From Acidianus ambivalens (GTDB lineage: Archaea; Thermoproteota; Thermoprotei_A; Sulfolobales; Sulfolobaceae), in NCBI RefSeq assembly GCF_009729015.1, contig NZ_CP045482.1, positions 864,001-928,000 of the forward strand: a DNA stretch of 64,000 bases, written 5' to 3'. A program made the position numbers and the translations under genes. Below, piece by piece: positions 9,288-17,716 of this stretch. Position 1 is the first letter of the stretch, and each line of letters opens with the position of its first letter. Below the pieces are notes generated by a model. It did not search any database and had not been told where the DNA came from. It saw only the letters and a list, made by a program, of their open reading frames with translations.

Positions 9288-10187
9288 ATGAAAAGAATTG
9301 TAACGCTTGATCCTGCAACTACGGAAATAGTGGCATTTCTAGACGGAACATCAAGAATTGTAGGAGTACCAGAAGACGCTGATTATCCAGTAGAAGTTAA
9401 ACAGAAAGTAAAGGTGACTAGAAAACTTGTTAACGTAGATAACTCATTACCATCAGAAGTAATCGACGAAATAGTTAGACAGCACATTAAGGAAAGAAAA
9501 CCTTTGCACGAAGCACTTTGGAACAAGATTTACGAGCTAGAACCAGACTTAATAGTAGGCCAAGGAATTTGCGAAGTTTGCGCTTTACCATCTATATCCT
9601 CTTTAGATAGAGAAAAAATAGTAACGATGCCTAAAAAATACAGAATTTCGAGAATGGAAGTTTTCAATCCTTCTACATTCATGGATATACCTAAGGAAAC
9701 AATGAAGATAGCTAAAATTCTAGGAAGAGAAAGAAAAGCTGAGGAACTTAAAGAACAATTTGAGAAAAGCATAGAAGAGACCAAGGGAATTGCAAAGGGC
9801 ACTAAAACTGTGGTAATAGAATGGATAAAACCAATACACCTCATAGGTAAATGGGTTTCTGACATGGTTAATTTAATGGGTTCAAAGCCCTTAGCTAGAC
9901 CAGGAGGACATGGAGGAATATTCGATTGGGAAGTAATAAGAGAGTTCAACCCAGATTACCTTATAATATCACCCTGCAGTTTCTCCGTCAATAGATCCTT
10001 AATGGAAATTGAGAAGATTACTACTTTACCTGGTTATAGCGACTTAAATGCAGTAAAGCAAGATCATGTTTACGTTTTAGAACCTCTTTATGCTAGGGCG
10101 TCTCAAAGAACGCTAGAATTCTTGAATGCCTTAAAGGAAATATATACTACAGGAGAAGTTGAAAGAAAATATGGGATAAGGCTTTAG
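9288..10187 (+). CDS. periplasmic-binding-protein-like (BtuF/FepB-type) substrate-binding protein
   Basis: A 299-residue protein of the type III ABC substrate-binding fold used for cobalamin, haem or siderophore capture. It opens with KRIVTLDPATTEIVAFL, the classic start of BtuF-like domains, followed by the VGVPEDADYP segment. It ends with PGYSDLNAVKQDHVYVL, the C-terminal lobe motif. No signal peptide or lipobox is visible and no permease or ATPase genes are adjacent, so it may be a cytoplasmic relative. The start at 9288 is chosen because a TTTTTTAAT box lies ~27 bases upstream; an ATG seven codons earlier (9267) is also possible. Confidence 0.85.
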   Translation: MKRIVTLDPATTEIVAFLDGTSRIVGVPEDADYPVEVKQKVKVTRKLVNVDNSLPSEVIDEIVRQHIKERKPLHEALWNKIYELEPDLIVGQGICEVCALPSISSLDREKIVTMPKKYRISRMEVFNPSTFMDIPKETMKIAKILGRERKAEELKEQFEKSIEETKGIAKGTKTVVIEWIKPIHLIGKWVSDMVNLMGSKPLARPGGHGGIFDWEVIREFNPDYLIISPCSFSVNRSLMEIEKITTLPGYSDLNAVKQDHVYVLEPLYARASQRTLEFLNALKEIYTTGEVERKYGIRL

Positions 10188-10207
10188 TCTTTAAGTAATT
10201 ACGGAAA

Positions 10208-10216
10208 CTTTTTAAG
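10208..10216 (+). promoter_or_regulatory. TATA-like box of tRNA-Lys
   Basis: CTTTTTAAG lies about 30 bases before the first base of the mature tRNA, a normal spacing for an archaeal tRNA promoter. Confidence 0.4.
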
Positions 10217-10242
10217 CAATGTATGAACAGAATTTTTTAGCT

Positions 10243-10324
<82 letters not shown>

Positions 10325-10396
10325 ACGCTCTACTTTTAGAGAATTTTTACAAAAAGTGGGGTTAAGAGGAAGCCTCGCCAGATGGATAGCCCCGTG

Positions 10397-10610
10397 TTTA
10401 AATCTTTTAGTGACGCTAAGACGCTCCTTACTGAATAGGACTGTGGGAGGAGCAACCAGTATCTCTTAAGGGACTAGAGCTCAGCAATGATCTCTCTGGG
10501 GCTTTCTGACTACCCCGACTGCTAAATGAGAGATGTAATCCTGGATCGATGGTGGGAACGATGAACCACTCACAGAGGAACCCTCGCCTCTGTGAGGCGG
10601 AAAGGAGTCA
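10397..10610 (+). ncRNA. solitary omega-RNA-like locus A (tnpB 3'-end type), no transposase
   Basis: A GC-rich, gene-free stretch that aligns along most of its length with 36837-37039 on the other strand. Shared blocks include GACTGTGGGAGGAGCAACC, GGGACTAGAGCT, CCCGACTGCTAAATGAGA and ATCGATGGTGGGAA. It ends in a hairpin (arms 10585-10590 and 10594-10599) followed by AAAGGAGTCA. A structured RNA ending in a hairpin plus a short GGA-rich tail is the layout of the omega/reRNA at the right end of IS200/IS605 tnpB elements. Here no tnpB ORF is left. Relative to locus B it has a ~20-base insertion that makes a competing 10-bp stem (10569-10578 with 10587-10596). A TTTAAAT box at 10397 could act as a promoter. 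Family assignment is from memory and similarity of layout. Confidence 0.55.
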
Positions 10611-10935
10611 GCTTCGTGCAACAGTCTATGTTAAATTTGTAACTATGTAGAATATATAGAGGTTACATTTTATGCAGGAATTTATGTAAGTAAATATTAA
10701 GAATAAGAGGTAATGATTACATTATGTCCATACTCGTAGCAGATAAGGATAGTGTTATTTGATATAAGTAGATTTCAGACTACAAAGAAACAGCCTAGGA
10801 GAATAAACTAATTTGCATCCTTAAATAGACGATTTTATCGACTTTTTAGTTAGTAAAAAATTGATAAGCAATATTTAGGCCATAGTTTATTATTAATAAC
10901 TAATCGTTTTTTAACTTTGATAAAAAGGTATAACT
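10611..10935. other. gene-free AT-rich region
   Basis: About 325 bases between locus A and the broken PaREP1 gene. I see no ORF with family features, no tRNA and no repeat. If locus A is a guide RNA, its guide would be the first 15-20 bases here (from GCTTCGTGCA). The TTTTTTAAC run near 10908 is a likely promoter for the following gene. Confidence 0.5.
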
Positions 10936-11460
10936 ATGGAGAAGGATCTTTATAGGGTTGGAGAAGACTACGTTGAAGCCAGAATAATTGAAAGCTTATC
11001 TGACTTACTTCTATCCCTTACTTTATGGAAGGAAGGGTATACTAGAAACTCTGCAGGAAAAGCTTTTGGTGCAGTAAAAGCACTTTTGAGTGCACTAATA
11101 GTAATTAATGAAGATAAATTGATTAACTTAGCTAAGGACGACCAAGAGAGGAAGTGGATTAAAAAGAAGGGGCACGTAGTTCCAACGCACGGCATGTATG
11201 GTTTAGCGCAAATGTTAAGGTAGATAGGAATTGACATTGTAAACCTTGTGAGGATTGCTTTAGACCTTCATGAATATCAATATAATGGTTTTGAGCCCGG
11301 CTTTAGTAAATATAGTAAGAAGGAGGAGGTACTCGAGGATTTAATTACCGTAGTGAAGGAGACTAAGAAGGTAATAGAGTCATATTTCGCAAAGTATGAG
11401 GTTAAAGAAGTTTCAGAAAAGATTGATGAACTACTAAAGGGGCTAGAAGAAGGTAAATGA
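10936..11460 (+). pseudogene. PaREP1-family protein gene interrupted by an in-frame TAG
   Basis: One frame of 175 codons broken by TAG at 11221-11223 (codon 96). Both halves align with the intact gene at 23088-23630. The N-terminal half shares the core KEGYTRNSA-KAF (EGYTRNSAQKVF in the intact copy) and the motif W-KK-G--VPT. The half after the stop (IGIDIVNLVRIALDLHEYQYNG) matches the intact copy's IGYDKISFITNTALLLHSYAYNG. This is the archaeal PaREP1 family of small helical proteins, of uncertain, possibly HEPN-like, function. The break is a simple nonsense change, since the frame stays open for 78 codons afterwards. Readthrough or two separate polypeptides is less likely. Confidence 0.85.
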
Positions 11461-11579
11461 GAAAGAAGCAATCACACGCAGAAGATCTAGAAAAGTTCCT
11501 TAAGAGTAAGATAGGAAAGTTGAAGGAGTTAGTTCAAATTTATTACTACCGAGTTTTTCCCTTGTTACACATCTTATGA
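11457..11579 (+). CDS. short ORF overlapping the end of the broken PaREP1 gene
   Basis: A 40-codon ORF whose ATG overlaps the TGA of the PaREP1 frame (ATGA). The product is basic and helical (starts MRKKQSHAEDLEKFL) and ends abruptly in a hydrophobic stretch, so it may be the remaining head of a longer partner gene. Only the overlap supports it. No family was recognised. Confidence 0.25.
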   Translation: MRKKQSHAEDLEKFLKSKIGKLKELVQIYYYRVFPLLHIL

Positions 11580-11732
11580 GTAATTAAAATCATTCTCGCC
11601 CTTTTAACTATTCTGTGAAAGCTGGCAATAATGAAGAAAAATTTACTCTCCACCGTCACGAGTAGTAGTATTATTAAATAAAAATAAATAATAAAAATAA
11701 CAAAATAATAAAAACTCTCTGATATTAGCTAT

Positions 11733-11867
11733 TTATTCTTGCTTTTTCTTACCTTTCTTTGGAATTACTCTTTCAGCTTCTTCCTTTACTTTCTCTCCAG
11801 CTTTTTCTGCTTCTTTCGCTACGTCCTTAGTTGCATCTTCTATTTTTTTAGTTATTTTCTTTGCCAT
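11733..11867 (-). CDS. small Lys/Glu-rich protein (44 aa)
   Basis: A 44-residue ORF made almost only of Lys, Glu, Ala and a few Val/Ile. Its repeated helical pattern (KIEDATKDVAKEAEKAGEKV) is like short LEA-type or YtxH-like peptides. The tail is very basic (KKGKKKQE). It would be a soluble amphipathic helix. It lies in a gap between the broken PaREP1 gene and the dehydratase gene, transcribed leftward. The biased but regular codon pattern favours a real gene. No function is known to me. Confidence 0.55.
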   Translation of the reverse strand: MAKKITKKIEDATKDVAKEAEKAGEKVKEEAERVIPKKGKKKQE

Positions 11868-11956
11868 TAAAGATATGCTTCTCTATACTGGTAAAAAAGG
11901 TTTTCTAAAGATGATAAACATAAGTTTTTTTCATTTAAGAAAAGCTTATACTAAAA

Positions 11957-11965
11957 TTTAAAAAC
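11957..11965 (+). promoter_or_regulatory. TATA-like box of the 4-hydroxybutyryl-CoA dehydratase gene
   Basis: TTTAAAAAC is centred about 25 bases before the ATG at 11986, giving a leaderless transcript. Confidence 0.45.
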
Positions 11966-11985
11966 TTTAAATCCCAATATAGCTC

Positions 11986-13503
11986 ATGGGAATTAGAACT
12001 GGACAGGAATATTTAGATTCAATTAAGGTAAGAAATAAGGTAGAAATCTACGTAATGGGCAAGGAAGTTAAAGACGTAACTACTAATCCCTTCCTAAAGC
12101 CCGCAGTTTTAGCTTTTAAGGCAACATTTGATTCAGCATGGGACGAGGACACAAAGGATTTAGCTAGAGTTTGGAGCCCTTTCATTAACGAGGAAGTTAA
12201 TAGGTTTAATCACATTCATAGATCACCAGAAGATCTAGCGGCAAAAGTAAAACTTCTGAGAAAAATAAGCCACAAGGTTGGAGCATGCTTCCAAAGATGC
12301 GTAGGATACGACGCGCTAAACACTCTTTATATAATAACGGAATTAATGGCACAACACGGAAAAACTGAACCGAAGGAGAGATTTATAGAATACTTAAAGA
12401 CCGTGCAAAAGAAGGATTTAGCTTTAGCAGGAGCAATGACTGACGCAAAAGGAGTAAGGACTCTAAAACCTCACGAACAGCCCAATAAGAACGCTTACGT
12501 AAGGATTACTGAAGTTACTAAAGACGGTATTTACGTTTCAGGAGCAAAAGCGAACATTACCGGAGTTGCTGCTAGTGAAGAAATTGTAGTTTTACCTACA
12601 AGGGCAATGGGTCCAGAAGACCAAGATTATGCAGTTGCTTTCTCAATTCCTACCGATACTGAAGGAATAAAAATAATTGTTGGAAGGCAATTAAACGACG
12701 CAAGAAGGCTTGAAGGCGGAGAAATAGATGCATTACCTTACTTTTACAACCACGAAGGATTAATTATATTCGATAACGTGTTCGTACCCATGGAAAGAGT
12801 CTTCCTAATGAGGGATTGGCAATACACAAGCCAATTAGTTGAAATATTCTCAGCTTATCACAGACAAGGATACGGAGGATGTAAAGCGGGATTAGGAGAC
12901 GTAATAATTGGTGCTACTTACAATTTAGCTAAGCAAATAGGGATCGAAAAAGCTCCCCACGTTCAAGACAAGATTAATGAGGAAATATTCCTCACAGAAA
13001 CGATGTATGCTGCTGGAATTGCAGCAAGCTTAAACGGGATTGAGGTTTGTCCAGGCTGTTGGTGGGTTAACCCAATGCAGGCTAACGTCACAAAGCATTT
13101 AGTTACTAGATTCCCTTCACAGATAGCTCAATTAGCAATTGATATTGCCGGAGGAATATTAGGAACTGCTCCAAGTGAATGGGATTTGAAGAATCCTAAG
13201 ATTAAGGAATTATTGGCAAAGTACTTACAAGGAGTTGAGGGATACACTGCAGAAGATAGGATAAGGATGGTTAGACTACTGGAAAACGTAGCTTTAGGAG
13301 TCGCTTTCCTGATAGAATCAGTTCACGGTGCTGGGAGTCCAGCAGCTCAACGTATAATGTTCAGCAGGCTATACAATTTAAGCTATGCAGAGGAAGTTGC
13401 TAAAAGATTGGCAGGGATGAAATCAAACGTTAAGTTTACAAAGAAGGTTGAACCTTGGAAGGAATCTGAAACGGAAAAATTAGCTAAAGAGGCTGAGAAG
13501 TAA
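11986..13503 (+). CDS. abfD: 4-hydroxybutyryl-CoA dehydratase
   Basis: Converts 4-hydroxybutyryl-CoA to crotonyl-CoA by a radical mechanism using FAD and a [4Fe-4S] cluster. It is the key dehydration of the 3-hydroxypropionate/4-hydroxybutyrate CO2-fixation cycle of Sulfolobales. The 505-residue product matches the 4-hydroxyphenylacetate-hydroxylase-like family over its whole length. All four cluster ligands known from the Clostridium enzyme are present at nearly the same positions: Cys101 and Cys105 (CFQRC), His292 and Cys299 (HRQGYGGC). Sulfolobales often have a second, degenerate copy, so intact ligands suggest this is the catalytic one. It stands alone behind a TATA-like box; no other cycle gene is adjacent. 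Confidence 0.95.
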   Translation: MGIRTGQEYLDSIKVRNKVEIYVMGKEVKDVTTNPFLKPAVLAFKATFDSAWDEDTKDLARVWSPFINEEVNRFNHIHRSPEDLAAKVKLLRKISHKVGACFQRCVGYDALNTLYIITELMAQHGKTEPKERFIEYLKTVQKKDLALAGAMTDAKGVRTLKPHEQPNKNAYVRITEVTKDGIYVSGAKANITGVAASEEIVVLPTRAMGPEDQDYAVAFSIPTDTEGIKIIVGRQLNDARRLEGGEIDALPYFYNHEGLIIFDNVFVPMERVFLMRDWQYTSQLVEIFSAYHRQGYGGCKAGLGDVIIGATYNLAKQIGIEKAPHVQDKINEEIFLTETMYAAGIAASLNGIEVCPGCWWVNPMQANVTKHLVTRFPSQIAQLAIDIAGGILGTAPSEWDLKNPKIKELLAKYLQGVEGYTAEDRIRMVRLLENVALGVAFLIESVHGAGSPAAQRIMFSRLYNLSYAEEVAKRLAGMKSNVKFTKKVEPWKESETEKLAKEAEK

Positions 13504-13635
13504 CTGCTAGCGGTGGAAAATAAAAGTGGTTATAAAAACATCAGAAATGGCCTACCTATTTTCCTTGCAGTAATATCTTTACGTGATATCTTATACAATC
13601 CATGTATCTGTCGTGTTTTCTTTCTCTGTTTAACA

Positions 13636-13890
13636 CTATACGAACTTGTTTGAGAGTATTTTTCTTGCATACTCAACGCTTAGATCAGAGGACTTTAATA
13701 ACCCAGTAATATCGGGATTAAAGAATCCTAGGTCTTGTTCCTTAAGGGAGAATATAAAATCCCTAGTTTCTTCTTTCCACGAGTTAATTATTCTCCTTAC
13801 TTCGTCACAGCTTATATTCAACGTCTTCGCTATGAAAATTACCGGCTTATTATGGCATCTCCAGTAAGCTATTTCCTTTTCTAAATCCAT
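13636..13890 (-). CDS. small hypothetical protein, HTH-like
   Basis: An 84-residue protein of unrecognised family. Residues ~14-37 (KPVIFIAKTLNISCDEVRRIINSW) have the spacing of a helix-turn-helix. The rest is helical and charged, with the ending SVEYARKILSNKF. It has no membrane segment. It lies just downstream of the HEPN-type gene on the same strand with a 38-base gap, so the two may form an operon. If so it could be that protein's regulator or antitoxin; this is inference only. Confidence 0.5.
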   Translation of the reverse strand: MDLEKEIAYWRCHNKPVIFIAKTLNISCDEVRRIINSWKEETRDFIFSLKEQDLGFFNPDITGLLKSSDLSVEYARKILSNKFV

Positions 13891-13928
13891 GAGAAGAAAA
13901 ATACCAGAGTAAGTTTAACGCTTTTCTA

Positions 13929-14627
13929 TTAGCCTGATCTCCTTAATTTTTCGAACAATAACCAGGAGGCTTGTGAGGCAGACTCCAAAGACCTCATTGT
14001 GGGATAAAGGTTCCATTCAAATTCTCCGTGAGCTAATAAATTCCTTACGTTAATCGCTAACCTAAAAACTAAGCTAGTCTTATCATCCATAAACCTTTCA
14101 GCCCAGGCTAAAAGGGAACCTTGAGAATAGGGAAACACCTCGCCGTTAACTTTTACCTTATATTTACTCCAGCCCTTCCTTTTTAGGAGTAATTTAAGCT
14201 TACGATAATCCAGGTTCTTTACCTTAACCTTAGTTTTACCATATTTTATATATTCGGCCTTCTTTAACCATTCACTATATAAGGCCCTCAAAGACATTTC
14301 CATAACTAAGTAAATTTCTAAAGTAGCTATTTCGTTAAATCCCCCTATTTCTAAGAGTTTGATTGCCCCGGATTGTATTTTTCTAACCTTTTCCGGTAAA
14401 TCGTCATGTATTTCTCCCGGGCCCAGGATTATATAAGGAATATTTGCTAAAAATACTCCTACCACATCCTTCTTTTTATCAACTTTTATCTTCTCTTCTC
14501 CATCTATTATCACATACTTATCCTTATATTCAATTTTATCTAAAACTTCGTCAAGTATTTCATCATCTCCAGATTTCTTATACTGGAAGAAATCGTCAAT
14601 TGCTCTGATAATTTTTTTCTTTAACAC
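13929..14627 (-). CDS. HEPN-like protein with RNxxxH motif
   Basis: A 232-residue soluble protein. Its C-terminal part carries [11 protein letters not shown], which fits the R-x4-6-H motif (RNxxxH) of HEPN-fold ribonucleases. The preceding helices ([22 protein letters not shown]) also fit a HEPN bundle. The N-terminal ~70 residues are charged and lysine-rich and unrecognised. HEPN proteins act as RNA-cleaving toxins or defence effectors, but some are inactive. The downstream 84-residue gene on the same strand could be its partner. No MNT nucleotidyltransferase is adjacent. Function in defence is inference. Confidence 0.6.
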   Translation of the reverse strand: MLKKKIIRAIDDFFQYKKSGDDEILDEVLDKIEYKDKYVIIDGEEKIKVDKKKDVVGVFLANIPYIILGPGEIHDDLPEKVRKIQSGAIKLLEIGGFNEIATLEIYLVMEMSLRALYSEWLKKAEYIKYGKTKVKVKNLDYRKLKLLLKRKGWSKYKVKVNGEVFPYSQGSLLAWAERFMDDKTSLVFRLAINVRNLLAHGEFEWNLYPTMRSLESASQASWLLFEKLRRSG

Positions 14628-14664
14628 AAATAGTTTTATCTAAATTGGCATTATAATCTTATCC

Positions 14665-15345
14665 ATGCCTGGAGGAAGAGGTAGAATAGGAGTAATTATT
14701 CCAGCAAATAACGCTGCAATGGAATACGACTTGTGGAAAATGGCTCCAGAAGGAGTTACAATACACGTTACCAGAATGAAGCCTACAAAGGGTTGTGAGC
14801 CTACTGACGTTGAGGCTTTTAGACAGGAAATTAAGGAAACTTACTACTTACTCCACGAAGTTTCCGACGTAATAATTTACGGTAGAACTTACGGGACTCA
14901 TAAGCACGGAAACATTATTAAGGAAATAATTAAGGATGTGGTAATACCCGAAGAGGCTGTGGTCGAAGTACTAAGAAAGTTAGGAGTTAAGAAGGTTTGG
15001 GTGGGTACTCCTTATATAAAGGAGAGGACTTTGGAGGAAGTATCATGGATAAAATCGCAAGGATTTGATGTAACTGGCTTTGACGGTCTAGGTAAGATTA
15101 AGGGTGTTGATATTTCAAATACTCCGGTATTTACAATCTACAGATTAGTTAAAAGGAATTTGGAAGACGTACTTAAGGCAGATGCTGCTTACATTGCTTG
15201 CACAGCATTATCAACTTTTGAGGCATCACAATACTTGCACGAAGATTTGGGAATGCCTATTATAACAGAAAACGTTGCAGCAATGTGGAAGGCTTTGCAA
15301 AAGATTAAAGTGAAAGGTATTACGCCAGGGTTTGAATTAAGATAG
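14665..15345 (+). CDS. Asp/Glu racemase superfamily protein (maleate isomerase/arylmalonate decarboxylase-like)
   Basis: A 226-residue protein of the maleate cis-trans isomerase/arylmalonate decarboxylase branch. The family normally uses one or two cysteines in pseudo-symmetric positions. Here the second is present ([11 protein letters not shown], about residue 175). The first, usually in a GCTS-type segment, is replaced by arginine/threonine in [13 protein letters not shown] (about residues 70-82). That pattern is closer to arylmalonate decarboxylase than to maleate isomerase. The start [13 protein letters not shown] is the usual family N-terminus. It is monocistronic, divergent from the HEPN gene. 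Substrate unknown. Confidence 0.85.
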   Translation: MPGGRGRIGVIIPANNAAMEYDLWKMAPEGVTIHVTRMKPTKGCEPTDVEAFRQEIKETYYLLHEVSDVIIYGRTYGTHKHGNIIKEIIKDVVIPEEAVVEVLRKLGVKKVWVGTPYIKERTLEEVSWIKSQGFDVTGFDGLGKIKGVDISNTPVFTIYRLVKRNLEDVLKADAAYIACTALSTFEASQYLHEDLGMPIITENVAAMWKALQKIKVKGITPGFELR

Positions 15346-15370
15346 AAAACTTTTATAATGATAGAATGTA

Positions 15371-15799
15371 ATGATGTCTGTGAATAGAATAATAATAGGA
15401 ATCTTGCTGATGCTGATATCTATTTCGGCATTAGTATTTTGTTCACAAGACCATTATAAGGAAGTAAAATTGAACCCAAATGATGGATACACGATGAGAA
15501 TTAACTCGCCAATAACCTTCATTTATTACAAAATATGTGGAGGAAACGTTAGCCTAAGAATTATTAATGGATCTGTTATAAATACTTATGGGGCAAACGG
15601 GAAATACATTGCTTTGGTTAAAAGTAATGGTCAAAACAGCTTGCTAGTATTTTTAAATAACGATAATCAAAGTATAAGCATAGTTAAGTACACTGTAGAA
15701 GCCTTATGCAATAGTAAATTCTATGAATTCCTTTTCTCTGTCCTATTGTTCATAATAGGAGCAGGAGTAGTTCTAGTTGAAATAAGAAATAGGAAATAA
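15371..15799 (+). CDS. small membrane-anchored secreted protein
   Basis: A 142-residue protein of unrecognised family with an N-terminal hydrophobic segment (residues ~5-24) and a C-terminal hydrophobic helix (~118-136) followed by a basic tail (RNRK). The middle ~90 residues should face outside. That region has a sequon (NGS) and few cysteines. It starts 26 bases after the racemase-family gene and may be co-transcribed. ATG codons at 15371 and 15374 are both usable. Confidence 0.6.
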   Translation: MMSVNRIIIGILLMLISISALVFCSQDHYKEVKLNPNDGYTMRINSPITFIYYKICGGNVSLRIINGSVINTYGANGKYIALVKSNGQNSLLVFLNNDNQSISIVKYTVEALCNSKFYEFLFSVLLFIIGAGVVLVEIRNRK

Positions 15800-15971
15800 T
15801 TACTTGCTTTAGTCACTCTGTATTCTAGTTTATTATATCTTTTCTCATTAAAAATACATTTATTCTAGTTTTTATTTATTCATTACAGACAATGGTAACA
15901 ATGTAAACTTAGTTTAGATAGCTCTCTAAAAAGATTTATAAAAAAGTTAGAAAACGTATATATTTCGGACG

Positions 15972-15982
15972 ATATAAAAAAT
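15972..15982 (+). promoter_or_regulatory. TATA-like box of the oxidase gene
   Basis: ATATAAAAAAT lies about 30 bases upstream of the ATG at 16010 in an otherwise gene-free 210-base gap. Confidence 0.4.
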
Positions 15983-16009
15983 ATATTCCCTAAATGTTCA
16001 TTAACACGT

Positions 16010-17623
16010 ATGAGTTCGGTTTCAAAAGGTTTAATTAACTTAGTTAATGCAGTACTCCAGCTAGATAAAGACTGGGTAAGCAGAATAACGATGGCTATGA
16101 TAGTACTGAGCTTAATCTGGGGAATTCTAGGAATTATTGATGCGTTAATGGTGAGAATTCAAGAACTAAGTTGGGGAGTCTCTCAGACTCTTGTTCTAAC
16201 TTCACAAGAGTATTATGCAGGAATAGGATTACACGCAATGAGAGACTTATTCGGCTTTGCAGTACAGTTAGAAATTGCGATCTTCGTATTTCTATCTTAT
16301 AAGATATTACACTTCCAACCAAGAGCAAAGTGGTTCCTTAACATTGGATTCATATTATTTAACATAGCATTCATGTTACTTGAAGGACCAATAGTCGCGT
16401 ATCCGACATTCAACGATAATTACTTCCCAGCAGAAAGCTGGTATTATTTATCACCCTATGGATTACCTGCATATTCACAAGACATAGTATCTCCGCTATG
16501 GTTCTTCGGCTGGGAATTAATGGATATAGGTGTTTACATATACGTTATATGGATAATTTACCATTACTACCTTGCAACTAAGACGTACAAAGAAAAACTA
16601 CCAATATTTGGAGTCTTCGTGTTAATGACATCATTAATGATAGCAATAGGATGGAGCGGAGAAGTTGCAGCTAATACATGGGACATATTAAACTACTATG
16701 GGCTTGTAGGGCTAAACGTAATATCTAACCAGATCGCCTTCGGAATATTATGGCACTCAATCGTTTACATAAGCTGGATGCCGGCAGTTGGCGCAATGTA
16801 TTACTTAATACCACTCTTAGCAGGAAGACCTGTATATAGTGACAGAATGGGAAGAATTGCAGCACTCCTATACTTAGTATTCTCTAACAACGTGCCAATA
16901 CACCACTTATACATGGTAGACTTACCAGTATATCTAAAGTTCCTAGAGGAGATTTTAACATTCGGAGTAGTTGTACCGTCAATGATGACGTTCTTCAACT
17001 TATGGGCAACAGTTAAAGGAGCACAAGTAAAGATGAACTTGATTACGGCATGGATATCAATTAGCTTTGCTGGAGCAATAGCTGCTGGAGTAACAGGGAT
17101 TGCAAACGGTGATATAAGCTTTGACGCAATAATCCACGATAGCATGTGGGTAGTTGGGCACTTCCACGCAATGATATTCTGGTCAATTGTTCCAGCAGGA
17201 TTTGCCACTCTCTATTATATGATACCTCTACTCACCGGTAGAATGTGGTATTCAACTAAGCTGGGCTGGATTCATCTAGTAGGTTACATGATAGGAACAA
17301 CTATGGTGATAGTAGGATTTGACGCATTAGGACTAGCAGGACTAGTAAGAAAGGCTGAAATTTACCCCTTAGTTCCCGCCTACGTTACTCCAGAAATAAT
17401 AGCAAGCTTAGGAGCAATGATTGCTGATATCTCAACCCTATTATGGTTAGGAAACCTAGTATTAACACTATTAAAAGGAAAGACTCAGAACTTTGAAGGA
17501 GTAAGCTTAGATAATGCAGTATCATTCATAGCTTCAACGTTAGAAGCACCAAGATTAGATAAGATAGAAGTGTCTTTACAGAGCTTAAAGTCAGCATTAA
17601 TAAGGGCATTTGAAAAGAAATAA
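16010..17623 (+). CDS. doxB: haem-copper oxidase subunit I, DoxB-like quinol oxidase
   Basis: Catalytic subunit of an aerobic terminal oxidase that reduces O2 to water and helps build the proton gradient. The 537-residue, ~12-14-helix protein keeps the haem and copper ligands: His75 for the low-spin haem (GLHAMRD), His249-x3-Tyr253 (the CuB His-Tyr pair), His298 and His299 (CuB), and His384/His386 (VGHFH; the two haems). The pattern is that of type-B enzymes. It resembles DoxB of Acidianus and Sulfolobus more than SoxB/SoxM. The other dox genes (doxC, doxE, doxF) are not next to it, so the complex must be assembled from elsewhere or this is a lone paralogue. A T-rich tract follows the stop. 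Confidence 0.88.
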   Translation: MSSVSKGLINLVNAVLQLDKDWVSRITMAMIVLSLIWGILGIIDALMVRIQELSWGVSQTLVLTSQEYYAGIGLHAMRDLFGFAVQLEIAIFVFLSYKILHFQPRAKWFLNIGFILFNIAFMLLEGPIVAYPTFNDNYFPAESWYYLSPYGLPAYSQDIVSPLWFFGWELMDIGVYIYVIWIIYHYYLATKTYKEKLPIFGVFVLMTSLMIAIGWSGEVAANTWDILNYYGLVGLNVISNQIAFGILWHSIVYISWMPAVGAMYYLIPLLAGRPVYSDRMGRIAALLYLVFSNNVPIHHLYMVDLPVYLKFLEEILTFGVVVPSMMTFFNLWATVKGAQVKMNLITAWISISFAGAIAAGVTGIANGDISFDAIIHDSMWVVGHFHAMIFWSIVPAGFATLYYMIPLLTGRMWYSTKLGWIHLVGYMIGTTMVIVGFDALGLAGLVRKAEIYPLVPAYVTPEIIASLGAMIADISTLLWLGNLVLTLLKGKTQNFEGVSLDNAVSFIASTLEAPRLDKIEVSLQSLKSALIRAFEKK

Positions 17624-17640
17624 AGTCAACACAATTTAGT

Positions 17641-17677
17641 TTATTATATTTTCTTCTTTTTCTTCCCTCCTTCTTAT
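17641..17677 (+). terminator. pyrimidine-rich tract after doxB
   Basis: A run rich in T with C interruptions begins 18 bases after the doxB stop, consistent with oligo-T-dependent archaeal termination. Confidence 0.35.
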
Positions 17678-17716
17678 TATGAAAGCTTCTTTTTCCTAAA
17701 ATCAATCATATACTGC

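Noticed and set aside
9530..9949. 139-codon minus-strand ORF
   Set aside because: Antisense to the substrate-binding protein gene; shadow.
10330..10610. RNase P RNA or SRP RNA as an explanation for locus A/B
   Set aside because: Two dispersed copies on opposite strands ending in a hairpin/GGA tail do not fit single-copy housekeeping RNAs; only short GGAAGTC-like similarity to RNase P was seen.
16801..17208. 135-codon minus-strand ORF
   Set aside because: Antisense to the well-supported doxB; no family features.
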